Of a DNA stretch of 64,000 nt, positions 45,001 through 60,000 are shown in pieces. Every line of letters begins with the position of its first letter. The stretch's first letter is position 1. The translations under genes and the position numbers were made by a program. Below the pieces are notes generated by a model that ran no database searches, had not been told where the DNA came from, and saw only the letters and a program-made list of their open reading frames with translations. The stretch is from Aricia agestis (taxonomy: Eukaryota; Arthropoda; Insecta; Lepidoptera; Lycaenidae), in assembly GCF_905147365.1 (NCBI RefSeq), contig NC_056421.1, forward strand, positions 10,682,001-10,746,000, written 5' to 3'.

Positions 45001-48000
45001 TATTTTTTACTTTTCTATGTCACATTTTCTCCTTTTGACGTTTTTACTGTTTTTGTGATTTAGTCTATCTTGGAACATTACAGTTGTCGCTTCACTTGGT
45101 GTTATCATTTGGTAGTTACAGTTTTCCTCATCTTCGTATCATACAGTCCATCTCTCCCGTCGTTATCATTTGGTCCTTCTTCGCTGTAATTTAGAACCAT
45201 TATTTTGTCTTCATCGTAGTTTTAAAATCGTCTTAGTTCTAGTTCATTGTCGCCTTAGCGTAGTACTATCATTAATGCGTTGTAGTATCACCTTATTTTA
45301 CTTTATTTGTAGTATCCTTCTCTTCACCGTAGCTTATTTTCGTCATTTACTTCACATTACATTTTAATCTTTCGTTTACGCATTTTTTTTAGAACTTCAT
45401 CATGTTGACGCGTTCTAAGAGTTCTAGAAAATCCATCGCAGAAGCGGCAACTGCCGAAGCCGAGCAAACCCAGTGCAGTGATCGTTCGCTTCACGACGTT
45501 CGCCTGGTTTCGAACACTGGTTCCGAGATTGACCCGGCATCGTTGGCTGGGAGAGTCTTACAGCCCACAGACACAGCGCCTTCCGGCGCGTCGCCAGGGC
45601 CCGAGGCAGACGACCATCCCAGCCGGCGCCGAACAAGGGAGGCTTTCTTTCAAAGCACTAACGCGAGTTCTTGCAGTGGTCGAACCGGAAACGAGTGCAC
45701 GCAGTCTTCGCGCTCTTCAGCAGCCGTAAGGGCAGAAAGGTTGACCCTGGAGGCGGAGTGCACGCGGCAGCAACTGAAGAGGCAGCGCGAGCTCTCACAA
45801 CGCGACGCCGAGCGCGAGCGCGAACTCGCGCGCCTGGAGGCCGAGGTCGAGCAAGCGGAGCTTCGTGCGAAGCTTGCCGCATCGGAGCTAAAAGATAAGT
45901 CTCGTTGTAGTTCTTACTCTAGTTTACGACGTACCGCGTCATGGGTACGCGGGCAAAACATGGCAATTGCAGGTGACAGGCCAGGTAGAACCCCAGCTGT
46001 GACTTTGGGAAACACCCAAGGTCCACCCGTACAGCTGGCGGATCTGACCTTCGAGGCCTTGTCACCACGTGCTACCGCCAACCCTTGCCCACCCACACAA
46101 ATGACGGGTACTAACGGAGGACTACCGAGAGCTGATTCATCGTCCGAACCGATCGCTCGACTCGCCCAAGCCATCAATGCTCTCGCCGACCGCCCTAAAA
46201 GACCCGAACTGGTCCCCTTTGCTGGTGAATTAAGCCAATGGCTTGCCTTTAAATCCAGTTACGATAGAAGTAACGCAAATTTTTCCGCAGCGGAAAACAT
46301 TTCGCGGCTGCAAAACGCGATTCGCGGACCCGCCTACCACTCCGTGGCGTCCTTGCTGTGGACGTCTCTTGACCCTCAGGAGATTATCGACGCCCTGCAG
46401 CAGACATACGCCCGGCCGGAAATTCTGGTGGCCCGAGAAATCTCGGACATACGAGGCAGTCCTAAGATAAGTACCCCTGAACATTTAAATGCACTTGCGA
46501 ACAAACTGCGAAACTTAATTAGTACAATCAAAATTTTAAATCAAAATGACTACTTGTACTCGCCCGAGCTTTTCCGCTCTATTCTATTAAAACTAAACGA
46601 GCATACGAGGTCTCGATTTACCGACTTTGCCGCCGCTTGTATGCCTTCGTCTCAAAATATGACAAAATTGGAGACGTTGTCAAAATTTCTTTTAGCGGAG
46701 GCGGACAAACAACTTAAATATAACTTTGTATTCGATATTGTTAACGTGACGCCCAGGCCGCCTGTTTATACTATGCACAAAACCTTTCCCAAACGAGTTG
46801 AGTCGGTACACGCAACAACGTCCGGCAACTCCGTACCCACTTGTAGTTTTTGCAAGAAAGGACAACACCTCATAAGAGCGTGTCAACCATTCCTTTCTCT
46901 ATCGGTAAGCGACAGGTGGCAGTGGGTAAAAGACTCAAAAGCGTGTTATCGATGTCTTAAAACTTACCCACACTCGTGGAATAACTGCCGCGGAACTAAA
47001 CGCTGCGGGGTCGACGGATGTCTCAGACGACACCACGCACTACTTCATGGCCAAACTGACATTACATTACGCGCACCGGCCGACGTGCAGGTAACCAATA
47101 CCAGTACCGACGTTCAAAGTGCCGTCACAAGCGCCACCATACGTAACAGTAGCGAAACAGAAGCACCGCTACAGATATCTAATACTGACCTCCCACAATT
47201 TCCAGAAACTCCGCAGCCCGTCAACTTCCCGCGCGGCCTTCTTAAAATCATTGCGGTCACTATTGAGGGCCCCGACGGCGAGTATGAGACGACGGCACTA
47301 CTGGACGAGGGCAGTACCGCGACGCTCATCGACAGCGAAGTAGCGACTCGTATCGGTGCTGTTCCCATCCGACGGGAGCGGGTCAGGTTAGAGGGGGTTG
47401 GCGATATGTCGAAGGTCGTGGACGTAAGTTATGTCAACTTCTACATCCGTGGTCGCAATAAAACCGAACGACACCTTGTCGAAAACGCAAGGGCCATTAA
47501 ACCCCTTAATTTGCGGGTGCGTAACGATAAAGTGAACGTGGTAAATTACGACCACTTGGCGGCTTTGTCCACCGACCTGACGACAAGCAGCGACCCCCCT
47601 TCCATACTTATCGGTGCCCCTGACTGGCATTTGACAGTCAGCCGTGAGGTGCGTTGTGGACGGAAAAATGAACCTGTCGCCTCGAGAACCCTCTTAGGGT
47701 GGGTACTCCACGGTGCCTCGTCTAACTCTTCCAAGCCAATGCAATTCGTGAACCAGCTCAACGTTCACCAGCACTGTGACGAGTTGGACGCCTTGATTAA
47801 AAGTCAATACGATATTGACTCTTTAGGCATTACAAAAAGCCTACCTCGCCAGAGCGTCGACGATGCACGCGCCGTCAGTATCATTGACGAGTCGGCTCGA
47901 CGACTGGCGGATGGCAGGTTTGAAGTCGCTTTACCCTGGAAGGAGCACTTACCAAACGTTGTACCCGATAGTTACCCACAAGCGTTGTCCCGCCTTAAGG

Positions 48001-51000
48001 CTCTTGAAAGGCAAATGTCAAAGGACCCAAAGTTTGAAGTAGCGTTTAGAAAATTTATTACGGATATTCTATCTAAAGGATATGCCGAGGAATGCGAACC
48101 TAGTACCTACCACGGAAGCGACCAGCATCGTAGTCGCGTCCGCTGGTACCTACCTATATTTGGTGTCTTCCATCCGCAGAAAAAGAAGTTGAGAGCCGTT
48201 CACGATGCTGCCGCTACGACACGAGGTGTCAGTTTGAACAGCATGTTGTTACAGGGCCCGGACCTCCTGCGATCTTTGATAGATATACTATTCAGGTTTA
48301 GAGAAGGGCCCGTAGCTTTAAATGCGGATATAAAGGAGATGTTTCCCCAGATTAAAATAAGTCCTAAAGATAGGGACGCTCAGCGCTTTCTCTGGCGGTC
48401 AAACGGAGTGGTACGCGAGTATCGTATGTCGTCGATGATCTTTGGCGCCGTTTGTAGCCCTTTTATAGCGCTCCACCTTAAAGATAAAAACGCTAAAGAA
48501 TTTCAATCGACTCACCCAGAAGCCTGCAGCGCCATCTTAAACGATCACTACATGGACGACTACCTATCTAGCCATTTTAACATCGCTGACGCAGCACGAA
48601 TAGCTTCGGAGATAGTCATGGTTCACAAAAATTGCCAATTCGAAATGCGATCCTGGATCTCCAACGTACCAGACGCATTATCTAAAATTCCAAAAGAACT
48701 CCGAAGCGATTGTGATGACGTCTACTTACCCTCTAACAAGGAAGTAGGCGTTCTTGGCGTCAAATGGAATCCCGCCCGAGACACTCTCACCTTTCGGGCG
48801 ACCACTGAAACGACTGACGAAGCCGTTACCAAACGAATTGTTCTCTCAAATGTGATGAAGCTGTACGACCCTTTAGGTCTTCTCACGCCCATCACAATTT
48901 GGGGACGCATTCTTATACAAAAATTATGGCGCGAAGGCGTCGGTTGGGATACGCTACTGCCAAGTAAGTACGTAGAAGAATATAAAGCATGGTGTAAACT
49001 CCTAAGGGAAGCCTCCTCTATAGAGGTGCCACGATGCTACCTTCTCAACCTGGAGCGGAGTGACATTCAACTTCATGTCATTTCGGACGGTGGAGAACAA
49101 GCATACGCCTGTGTCGCCTTCTGGCGCGTGATCTACACAGATGGCACCGTGTCTGTAGCCCTAATCGGTAGTAAAGCGCGAGTGGCGCCACTGAAGCCGT
49201 TATCGATACCCCGATTAGAGCTACAAGCAGCGCTAATTGCATCACGTTTCTCGCAAAGAATTAAAAGTGCCCACCGTCTAAAACCGTCGCGGACAATATT
49301 TTGGACGGATTCCACTACAGTTTTGAAGTGGATTAGGAGCGACGCGCGTAATTTTAAGCCCTTCGTAGCGCATAGGTTGGGAGAGATAGCGGAACTCTCC
49401 AACCCGTCTGATTGGAGATGGCTCCCTACCTCTCTCAACGTGGCTGACGATGCCACGAAGCCTAAAGTTTTGAAACTCGAGGCTAACCATAGATGGTTTT
49501 CTGGCCCGCCTTTCCTTTTGCAGACTGAGGACTTTTGGCCAAAGGAAACGCAAGCCAATACCGCGAACCTTTCAGATTCCGAATTAAAGCCAGAAATTGT
49601 TGGTCTTCTTACCGAAGAACCTTTTTCAAAATTCCCAGTGCCCGATCCGAGACGTTTTAGTAGTTGGCTGCGCCTTCTGCGATCCACTGCACGCGTTTAT
49701 CAATTTGCTAGATTGTTTATGTCCAAAATAACTCGTTCGGCTGATCTTAATTCTTCAATTTTCATGTCCATAGGTCCAGGGAGCACCACGTCCCTTCTTC
49801 AACTTCTAGAGTCCGACCTCGCCTGGGCGGAGAAGACATTATTGAGACACTCGCAATGGGATTGCTTCGCCGAAGAAATCACACACCTGCGGGCCTCGCA
49901 GCCCCTTCCCAAAGCCAGCCGAATAGCGTCTCTCTGTGCGTTCCTGGACAAAGATAACCTCCTGCGGGCGGACACCCGCATCAAATTGGCATTAACGGCT
50001 ACCGAAGACGTAAAAGCCCCAATAATATTGGACGGTCGGAGCCACATCGTGCGATTATTAATAATGGAACTCCACGTAAAGATGGGACACGGGTTTGACG
50101 AAACTGTTCTCAACGAGCTTCGACAAAGATACCGAATTACTAACGCTAGAAAAACCATTAAAAGCGTCTCGAGCTCTTGCGCTGGGTGTCGAAGATTTAA
50201 GGGTCGCCCGGTCCTACCACCAACTGGAGACCTGCCCCTGGAGAGGCTGAACCACCACACAAGACCATTCACGTTCACTGGCCTAGACTATTTTGGTCCG
50301 TTCGCCGTAGCTGTGGGCCGTCGTCAAGAAAAAAGGTACGTCGCCCTTTTCACATGCCTAGTCACGAGGGCTATACACCTGGAAGTGGTTACAACGTTAT
50401 CTGCCGACGCCGCAATAACGAGCCTAAGGCGGTTCATCGCTCGAAGAGGATCGCCCAAGCAAATCCTCTCTGACAACGGAACGAATTTTGTCGGTGCAAG
50501 CAAAGAAATGAGAAAACTCCACGGTGGCCCCGTTATTGACTTCGCTACGAATGGAAGAATACGATGGCGCTTCATCCCCCCGGCCGCGCCTTTTATGGGG
50601 GGGGCCTGGGAACGGTTAGTGCGCACCGTGAAGAACGCGCTCAAGACAACTCTCAAAAACAGGTCCCTCCCCAAAGAGGACACATTCAGAACATTGCTCT
50701 TAAAGGCTGAGGCAATCGTCAACTCCCGGCCACTGACGTACGTCCCCACGGCGACCGACGCTCCAGAAGCGATAACACCATTCCACTTTCTAATAGGCAC
50801 GTCATCGGTGGTTCCTTGGACTAACGACCTGACAGATGGGGAGTTTTCACAACGCCAGGAGTGGCGGAAGGCACTTCGGCTGGCGGACCACTTCTGGGCT
50901 CGATGGTTGCGGGAGTACCTGCCAACGCTGAGAGAGAAACTGAAGGAGTCCCAACCATATCAAGACATAAAGGAGGGGGACGTGGTGCTGATCGTGGACC

Positions 51001-54000
51001 CTACCCTTCCGCGCGGCTTGTGGCCGCTAGCTAGGGTCTTGAGGACGTACCCCGGTCAGGACGGTCGAGTCCGCGTAGCGGACCTCCTCACAAAGGGAGG
51101 TACGCTGCGCCGACCGGCTAGAAAATTAATTGTACTGGAGGCCCAGCCAGTCGCCACCGAGTTTTAGTGTCCCACTGGGGGAGGGTATGTTGGCGACTGG
51201 CTGGACAGACCATTCTGTTTTTAAATATTGTATTTTTTACTTTTCTATGTCACATTTTCTCCTTTTGACGTTTTTACTGTTTTTGTGATTTAGTCTATCT
51301 TGGAACATTACAGTTGTCGCTTCACTTGGTGTTATCATTTGGTAGTTACAGTTTTCCTCATCTTCGTATCATACAGTCCATCTCTCCCGTCGTTATCAGT
51401 AGGGTTCGTTGAATGAGGTGCTCTCACTCACCGAGCGCAGCATAGAAGCGATAAAGTCATTATTCAAACAGAAATAGAAGGGAATATTTAAAAATAAATT
51501 TGTTTATAAATATTGATTCATTTACACAGAGTTATGTTTAATGGCAATGAATATTCGTTTTCTTCCTTAAATTACTAGATGTATCCTGCAGAACCGCAAA
51601 GAATATTTGATTGCAATAAAAGTGTTAAATGTTCTTCAAGATCATGTAATTTAATACATAGTTTTGTTAGGGCTCAAATAGTTGAGCATAAGAGGTAAGC
51701 CCGTCATTAAGTGTTCTGAAAATTATGGTTTTTAAACCATGAAGTTAATATACCTAGCGGAATAGAGCAACAATCTCGAGCTGTCAAACGAAACCAAAAT
51801 TGGTTTTCATCTGTGTGAAAAATATGTGTACGTATATGTTTACACAAGCATGACTGAACATGAATTCTATGAGATTAAATTGTCAACGTGCGGCACGTGC
51901 CGACTGGACGTCAAAAAAAGAGTGCTGCTGTCATGTATCACACGTCTCTTTTTACCGCGCAGTGTTACTAATAGTGACATCTTATGTTTTGAAAACAATA
52001 ATGTTATTTTACTTGTACTGTAAAGTACCACAACATACCTGATGAGGCTTCAACTTCTTAACAAGTCCTTTGTCCACTTCGATGAGTGGTTCCTTTGTCT
52101 CCGGGTCAAAGTCCAAAACCACTTTATCAAGTACCACTTCATCAGGTTTGCCGGATTCATCGAATTGCAGATTATTGTACTGAAATAAATATATTTGTCA
52201 ATAATAATAAACTTATAATGTACTATACCATTCTAATTGTGAATGAATGTCAAATAAAAATCTTTTAAAACTTGTTTAATCAAGTTACATTAAAATACAA
52301 AAATGTAACTAGAAAAAATTATACATAAATAGATGATTAATAAAGACATAAAAAGATTGCGTTTTTACAACCAGTTTTGCCATAGACAACATAGATAATA
52401 AATATTCGCCATTGTCTTTATTAATTTTAAATTCCCTGTAGGAAAATAAAAAATTAGATCATCTTACCAATTTTTGTCTCTCAGCTATTCGAGCAATCCT
52501 CTCTTTCTCTTGTCTGGCCGCTTTTTTTGTTGCCTCTTCTAATTGATTCTTACCCATAACCTGTTGAACAAAATATTATATATAATATGTATTTAAAATA
52601 TAAAGAATCTTAAAATATCTAAACATTACAGACAAAATGCAAGAAGAACATTTTTTTGTGAAATTGTAGAAGATCATACCTTTCGAATATTCTTTCTTCC
52701 ATGTTTGTTTTTTCCTTCATTTTCCGTCTCCGATCCCGAACCATCACTGTCGTCAATATTTTTTATTCGTTTCCGCTTCTTTTTACTGAAAAAATATTTC
52801 GCAAATGAGGAAAAAACTTATAACTTTATTTTGAATGTCTGAATTGTGACAACAGCTTTCGACACATTGTTTGGTATTAATTTGTATGGTTGTGATAATG
52901 AACATTCTACTAAGTTCCTAGTTCTATCCAGTCCATTTCCTATTAAAAAAACAAGATAAATGAAACGGCAAACAGCAGATTTTTGACCAATCAGAACTCA
53001 TTTAACTTGGTTTGACATTCAAGAAGAATAGCATTTATAGTTTGACTAGCTGTCCCGGCGAACTTCGTATCACTTTAAAACCTTCCCTGGACTTCTCCGA
53101 ATATTTTAAGACTAAAATCAGCCCAATCCGTTCAGCCGTTTTCGAGTTTTAGCGCGACTAACACATTTGAAAATCCATTTTTATATATAAGATAGAAACA
53201 GGAACAAACAAGGAATGAAGCTGTATCAGCATTCAACATTAAGATGGCCGATGGATGGATGGACTTATGGCCTGTTTCACCGCTTCCTGATAAGGTGCCC
53301 GATAGGGTTATTTGACAGATTTTCCATACTCCATCTGTCAAATTAAGTGGTGGATAGCCTTATCAGGAAGAAAGTATTTACCACTTTCTGATAAAGTGCC
53401 GAATATGCTATTCATAGCTTTTTTGACAGATTGTCCATACTTCATCTGTCAAGTTAAGTGGTGGATAGCCTATTCGGCACTTATCAGGAAGTGGCCTGTT
53501 TCAGGCCCTTAGGAACTAATTGCTGGTTGGGAGCTCCGATTCTGGGGCCATACAACGAAACCGTTTTGAGACTCCAACGAACGAATCGGAATGCAGCGTC
53601 CTACTCTAACAAACGTGAAATGACGTTGTTAGAGCAGGACGCGGCATTCTGTAGGCCTGCTACGAAACCGTTTTGAGACTCAAACAATCGGACAAGAATG
53701 CCGCGTCCTGCTCTTACAACGTCATTTCACGTTTGTTAGTCTCAAAACGGTTTCGTGGTACAAGCCCAAATTCGATGATTTGAATCTCAAAACAGTTTCG
53801 TTGTAGACCCCCTGATCGCTATATGGCAATCTGGGTCACTACTGCAATAACATAATGCCTCTCTCTCACACATAGGAATAACGAGAGAGACCAACCTGCC
53901 GCCTACAGACGAGGAGGATGAACCATCGCTCTCGCTTCCCTTTTTCTTCCGTTTGTTCTTCTTATTGGGCCGATCCGAGCCGGAGTCCTCTGAGTCTTCG

Positions 54001-57000
54001 AAGTCACTCAACTTCACATCTTTATCTTTCTTCTTGGATGAACCACCCTCGTCGTCCGAAGATATCGTGTTCGCTTTACGGCGCTTGGTCGTTAAACTGC
54101 GAAATTAATTATTACATTTTGAAATACTTAAAGCATTTGGAATATAATTCTTTTATTTCTTTTTTGAGTTAGTCGAGACACATCGTAACAGATTAGATTA
54201 AAGGAGGGTTTTTGAAAGATCTTTTATAGTGTTATTTGTAAATGTTTTGATTAAGTATGCCCTACGCGAATTGGGTATATTGACGAAATCACTACTTACA
54301 TTATAATAGTAAATAAATACACTTACTTTTCATCTGAACTTTCATTGTTATCCTGCAAATTAATAGAAATTACAATTACTATTTCTGAAAACGTTTAGTT
54401 AAAAAAAGTTTAGTAGTTTTAAATATCTGTGCAAACAGACAGCACGATTGAGTCTTGTACCATCATAGAAATTGATCAGTTGGAGGACCAGTTATTTGGT
54501 CGGATAACGTCAAGTCATTATAATGTTCGGACACAGCGGGAACCGCCCGCTTTGGACCCGCGCGGGGCTCGCAGCTTATTACAAACTACAAAGGCGTTGT
54601 ATTACAGCGTTCACACTTAACCGCTCGGTTTCCGCACGGGAAACCGCGCGGTTCCCGTTGTGTCTGAACCATAAAGTTAATATACCTAGCGGAATAAAGC
54701 AACAAGGCCTGAGCAAGAGAGATGTCACTAACAGTAACACTGCGTGGTAAAAAGCAGCACTCTTTTTTTGACGTCCAGTCGGCACGTGCCGCACGTTGAC
54801 AATTTAATCTCATAGAATTCATGTTCAATCATGCGTGTGTAAGTGTATACATACACATATTTTTCACACAGATGAAAACCAATTTCGGTTTCGTTTGACA
54901 GCTCGAGATTGTTGTTCTATTCCGCTAGGTATATTAACTTTATAGTCTGAACAAGCAAAATCGCAATCTGTCAGCTAGGTTAGACATTACCAACCAAATT
55001 ACGTAGGTCTGAAATCTACCTAGGTATGGATTTTGCTTTAATAGTACTATCTGACAAAGATAACAAGAATATAAAAGTACCTGTGAGGCCGTGTTGTCTT
55101 TCTGTGTGTCGGAGGAATCGCTGTCTCCCAGCAGATCCTCCTTAGCCAAATGTTGTATGCCGTCTCCATTTAGGCCGATTGACACGGCGGGTAATTCTGA
55201 AATACCATTTTATGCATTGGCTTTTGTTTCCAAATATATAGCAACAATATAGATTAAATAAGTACTAGCCACTAGGAAACTATAATATGTTCACCGCTTT
55301 ATAAAAACTGAATCTTTCTTGTATTATGACCCCCATAGAGGTAAGAAGGACCAGCAAGTGTGGAGTTCCGGTCGCGGTTACTTAGGTTCGGCTCTGTGAT
55401 TCACAGAGTCTGAACCGTGTCTTAAGACCGAGATACATCTTGAGTGCTGACTATTTATACCAGCCTTAGGAGGAATCCATTCTTGAAGGACCTTCGATAA
55501 AATATAATGCAATTTTTTTTTATCTTATTTTCTTTGGACTAACTGTAGGAATGTCGTCATCCACAGCCAGACATTATTTACAGTTCCTTCCCACCGTCAG
55601 ATAGCCCTAAGTATTTGAATTTTGAGGTGGTGGTGGACCTTGGTTTAGTGATACGGCGATAAGATGAGGTTTAAGACTACGTGATTAATGGATAGTCCCA
55701 TGTTCAGACAAAGATCCAAGAGAAAATTGTTAGAAAGAGACAGCTAAGCCGACCTTCCGCCGTCTCGCTCTCAGCAGCCGACGCCTCGGCTTCGGAGCTG
55801 CTCTCCGCCTTGAGGAATCCCTCCTGGCTGATCTGAGGCTTGGGCATGGTGGACCGGGTGCGTCGTGTTCTGGAATGCCTCGTACGAGTTCGCCGCAGTG
55901 ACTTTAGGTTGGTCAGCCTGCAACAAGGAACACTATTGTCAGTTGTTTTTATTTTATTGAAGTTTAATGAATGAATGATTTTAATGATTGACTTTTTACC
56001 CATATCCTTTTAGCCTAGTAAACGAATGATTCTGGTTGGAAAAATCGAAAGCAGAGATTTTGACTACGGCACTTTGTTTGGACTAGTTAGGAGATAAACA
56101 TACTAAAAGTCCTGACCTCTCCGAGGTGAGCCGGAGTGAGGGGAGGGAGGAAAAAAGGACCCATTTTTGTTTTTTTTGCCTAATTTTCGAAAACGGCCAT
56201 AGAAAAGTAATGTGCCACCAAATCTTAACTTCGTTTTATAAAACTGAAAATTTCATTCTAATGACAAAAAATCTTTTACATTTTTATTGCCATTAATTCG
56301 CTCTATTGTGACTAGAACAGGCAACAATGAAAACATTTAAGAGATGTTCTAGTAACTTAGATAACAGGAAAAAAGATTACTTGAAATTACAAAGAACATT
56401 AAGCCACATACCGCAGAAAGACTCAAAAAATGTATTTTTAGGTAAGAAAAGTCGGTACTAACCATCGATTAGGATTCATTATTATTAATTTGAGTATTCC
56501 CAATAATAATGTAACAGATTTTTCTCATTACGATGAAATTTACAGTTTTACAAAACGAAGCATGGCCATTGAAAAATCATAGATTTTTTCTTAGAGACAA
56601 GAAAATCTGGAAGTTTTTTATGTTTTATAAAAGACCATTAAATATAAGCTATCATCTTATATCTATATATCCATTTACTGTCTTCAAAAATTCCTGATAG
56701 ACTTTTAGATATTTCAAAAAATACAAATACCCTTAAGTCGTATTGATGTGTGTATTTGAAAATCGACCACTTTTAAAAGCTCATTGCTAGGCAACCATTA
56801 GAGAATTGGAGATAGATACAAAGTGTAAAGGACAAAGTTGTAGAGAATTTTATAAGCTTTTATTATGTAGTACAATAAAATGTTGTACGAAGCACCGTTT
56901 TCAAAAATTAGGCAAAAAAACAAAAAATGGGTCCTTCTTTTCTCCCCCTCCCCTTCGGCTCACCTCAGAGGGGTCAGGAGTCAGGACTTTTAGCATGTTT

Positions 57001-60000
57001 ATCTCCTAACTTGTCTAAACAAAGTTCCGTAGTCAAAATTTCTGCTTTCGACTTTTCCAACCACACCCCCATTTTGAGCATTCATTTACTACTATTTGTA
57101 TATCGTTTTTTACATAATTTAATCACGTACCAAGTTGACAGTTCGATTGTCAGTTTATTAAACACTAGATAATGCCCGCAACTCCGTTGCGCGTTTATCA
57201 CGCAGGAACCGTACATTTTTCCGGGACAAAAAGATGTGTCTCCATACCAAATGTCAGCAAAATCTGTTTAGCGGTTTGGGCGTTTTTAACGTGTGGCGTA
57301 TGACACGTGAGCCGTGTCATTTAAAAAACGATTGTATCTCCCTCATATTACACTTTAGAAGGTTCTACTCTGAACGAAATCATCTTAATTTTCCACGGAG
57401 AACAAGCCTATAGACTTCGCCTCTGAATATTCTGTGAATTGAAAAAAGGAGGGGCTGTCCCCTTTTTTAGCCCGGCCGTACATTATCCGCTGATCAGAAA
57501 AATTCGGACAGACAATTCGGTAGCATATGACCAAAATACATCCTATACAACCAAAATAACCATATGTTCCTATTTGATTTTCAAGAAGTCCCCTGGATTC
57601 CTATGGTTCCCATCATCAGATCACCACTTTTGTGAACATGGTACCAACTCGGAACCGGATTAATCGGAACAAATACCCTATACAACAAAAGACAAAATTT
57701 TGAAAATATGTTCACAAACGGCGAAGTAATCGTTGAACACACATAAAAAAAATATCCACAGCCGAACGTATAACCTCCTCCTTTTTAGAAGTCGGTTAAA
57801 AAACTTAACAACGAACTTCTTTAAATTTATCTACGAACGTATAATTTACATCGGAAACCCAGATCTATTTGATATACTCATTTTTCTAACTTGGAAACCT
57901 ACAAAAGGTTTGCAACATCTAAATAAAAAAATCGCTTACCTGCCATTTTCAGGTTAAAACTTAGTAAAACTACTCGAAATCAACTCAAAACAACGTAACC
58001 TTCCGTTAACATCAATGGTTTGGGTTCAACTAAATAAAACAAGTTAAAAAACGCCTAAAAACCAAGAAAAACAATAAACCTTTTAGAACGTGGCGGGTGA
58101 CACGGTAGCCGTGTCAATTGTCATCTACTTCTATGGCGTATGACACGGCTCACGTGTCACGAGAAAATTGTATGCCGCCACGACGGAAAGTCTTCAAAAA
58201 TATGCGCCGCTTATTAAAATGCGCCTCAATTAAATATTAGTCTAAACTCTAAAGACATATAAAATATAAAAATTAAATTAAGAAATAAAACAAAAACCCC
58301 GCCAAAAAACTTTAAAAAGTAATGAAATAATATTTACTGACTTTAATTTTAAATAATTCCTAAGTGTAAAGTAATATTTTAGTCCATAATTATTGTTGTC
58401 ACGGTGTGTCGGAGGACCGCCAGGTAACTACGACAACAGCGACTTTTGCTTTTGTATCGCAAAGTCGCTGACTGTCTCGATTCGGTTCGCTGTTAACTGA
58501 CCCTTAAAGAGTGAGCCCATTGAGACGGGCCGTGCCGAGGCTCATCGCAAAAATCTGCCTCCATACAATTTGTATGGAAGCGGATGCGCGTATCGCACAC
58601 TATCTCGGGGCGCAGCGGATTTCCGTCAATGCGACAAGGCCCGGCAACACCCGACAAACCCGCTGCGCCCCGGCAACAGTGTGACCACACTTCACATTAG
58701 ATTTCCACTTTTTGGTAGACTTGAGGTCAAATGAATGACGATTTAGTAGTCCAAATTTTTTTGTAAATTTTAATAGAAGATCGATCTTATATAACAAATA
58801 ATATAAAAAATTAAAATGCATAAAGTAGACTGCAAATAATACAGTCCATATAAACATCTTAGTTTTATTTTAGTTTCAACCCCGTAGAATACATTGATTA
58901 ATAAAGGTAGATTTTCGGTAGAATCTAAAACACGGTCTAGTAGATTTTAGTAGAATATCTCAGTTTTTGATATATCGAGTCACGAGTGATTTAAGAGTGG
59001 TCACACTGGAACTATCCAAAGTACTCAAAATCCGTCAATACGATGCGGCCTGGCCCGGCAATAGTGTGTTATAGCGCATTTTGCGCTGCGCTGAGCCCCG
59101 ATCCGCCCCGGCGGCCGGCACGCGCCGACAATGTGAGCGCGAACCTTTATACTATAATGTTATTTGAAATCAAACATGTACATTAACGGTCCCCCGACAC
59201 ACCTTGACAACAATTATGGACTAAAATATTACTTTACACTTAGGAATTATTTAAACTTAAAGTCAGTAAATATTATTTCATTAGTTTTTAAAGTTGTTTG
59301 GCGGGGGTTTTTTATGACAGTACATTTGTTAATTTTATGAAAAGTGAATATATATTTTTTTTATTATTAATTTTATATCATACTAAGTAATTATTGTTAT
59401 AAAAACAGGAATATAAAGGATTGTGTACTTAAATGAAATGTTTTATGAATACATCACAATTCACACCCAAATACAAATGCTAAAATATTCATAATAAAAA
59501 TTTTCAACCCAAAAATATTGTAAACCATGCTTTAACTTATCTATGCTGTCTTAGTCCAATATGTACCATCAATGAAATGGATTCCTATGCAGTTGACGGA
59601 CCTACGTCATTTGGTGGGCTTATGGCAATAGGGATGATGACAAGGTCAAAGATTAGCGAATTTTGTTAATAAAATAAAGAAATCACGGTGAAAAATAAGT
59701 GTTCCCAAAATTACAGCTCGATAGCATTTTTATTTTTTTTGTTATGCGCCTTCAAAGTTAGATAATCAAGTCGATTTTTTTTTCAATTAAATTTCTTAAT
59801 ATTTGTATAGCAATCGATAACTTATGCAATTAAAAGCAACTTTTATTATGAAACCCCTTTCATAAACGCAATATTTAATATACCTATCGAACAAAGTTCT
59901 CTCCCGATGCGTACGAACTACTAAAGAGTGACGTCAGTCTTTCGTAGCACTTAGTATGAAGCGTTTCGGGCAGGTCTATTTTATGAGATGTTTGAATTGT

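Larger units (their letters stand above)
44958..51398 (+). mobile_element. full-length BEL/Pao LTR retrotransposon
   Basis: 6441 bp, flanked by the 5-bp duplication GTAGG (44953-44957 and 51399-51403), the size usual for BEL/Pao. Two 211-bp LTRs appear identical. It has a primer site, one long gag-pol ORF, a polypurine tract and no env ORF. It lies antisense in the intron between Atrx exons 9 and 10. Recent, structurally intact insertion. Confidence 0.95.

Noticed and set aside
49133..50800. - strand ORFs of 150-185 residues
   Set aside because: Antisense shadows of the BEL/Pao polyprotein.
57439..57957. Two + strand ORFs of 74 residues
   Set aside because: Inside old repeat-derived sequence; no recognisable motif and no splice context.
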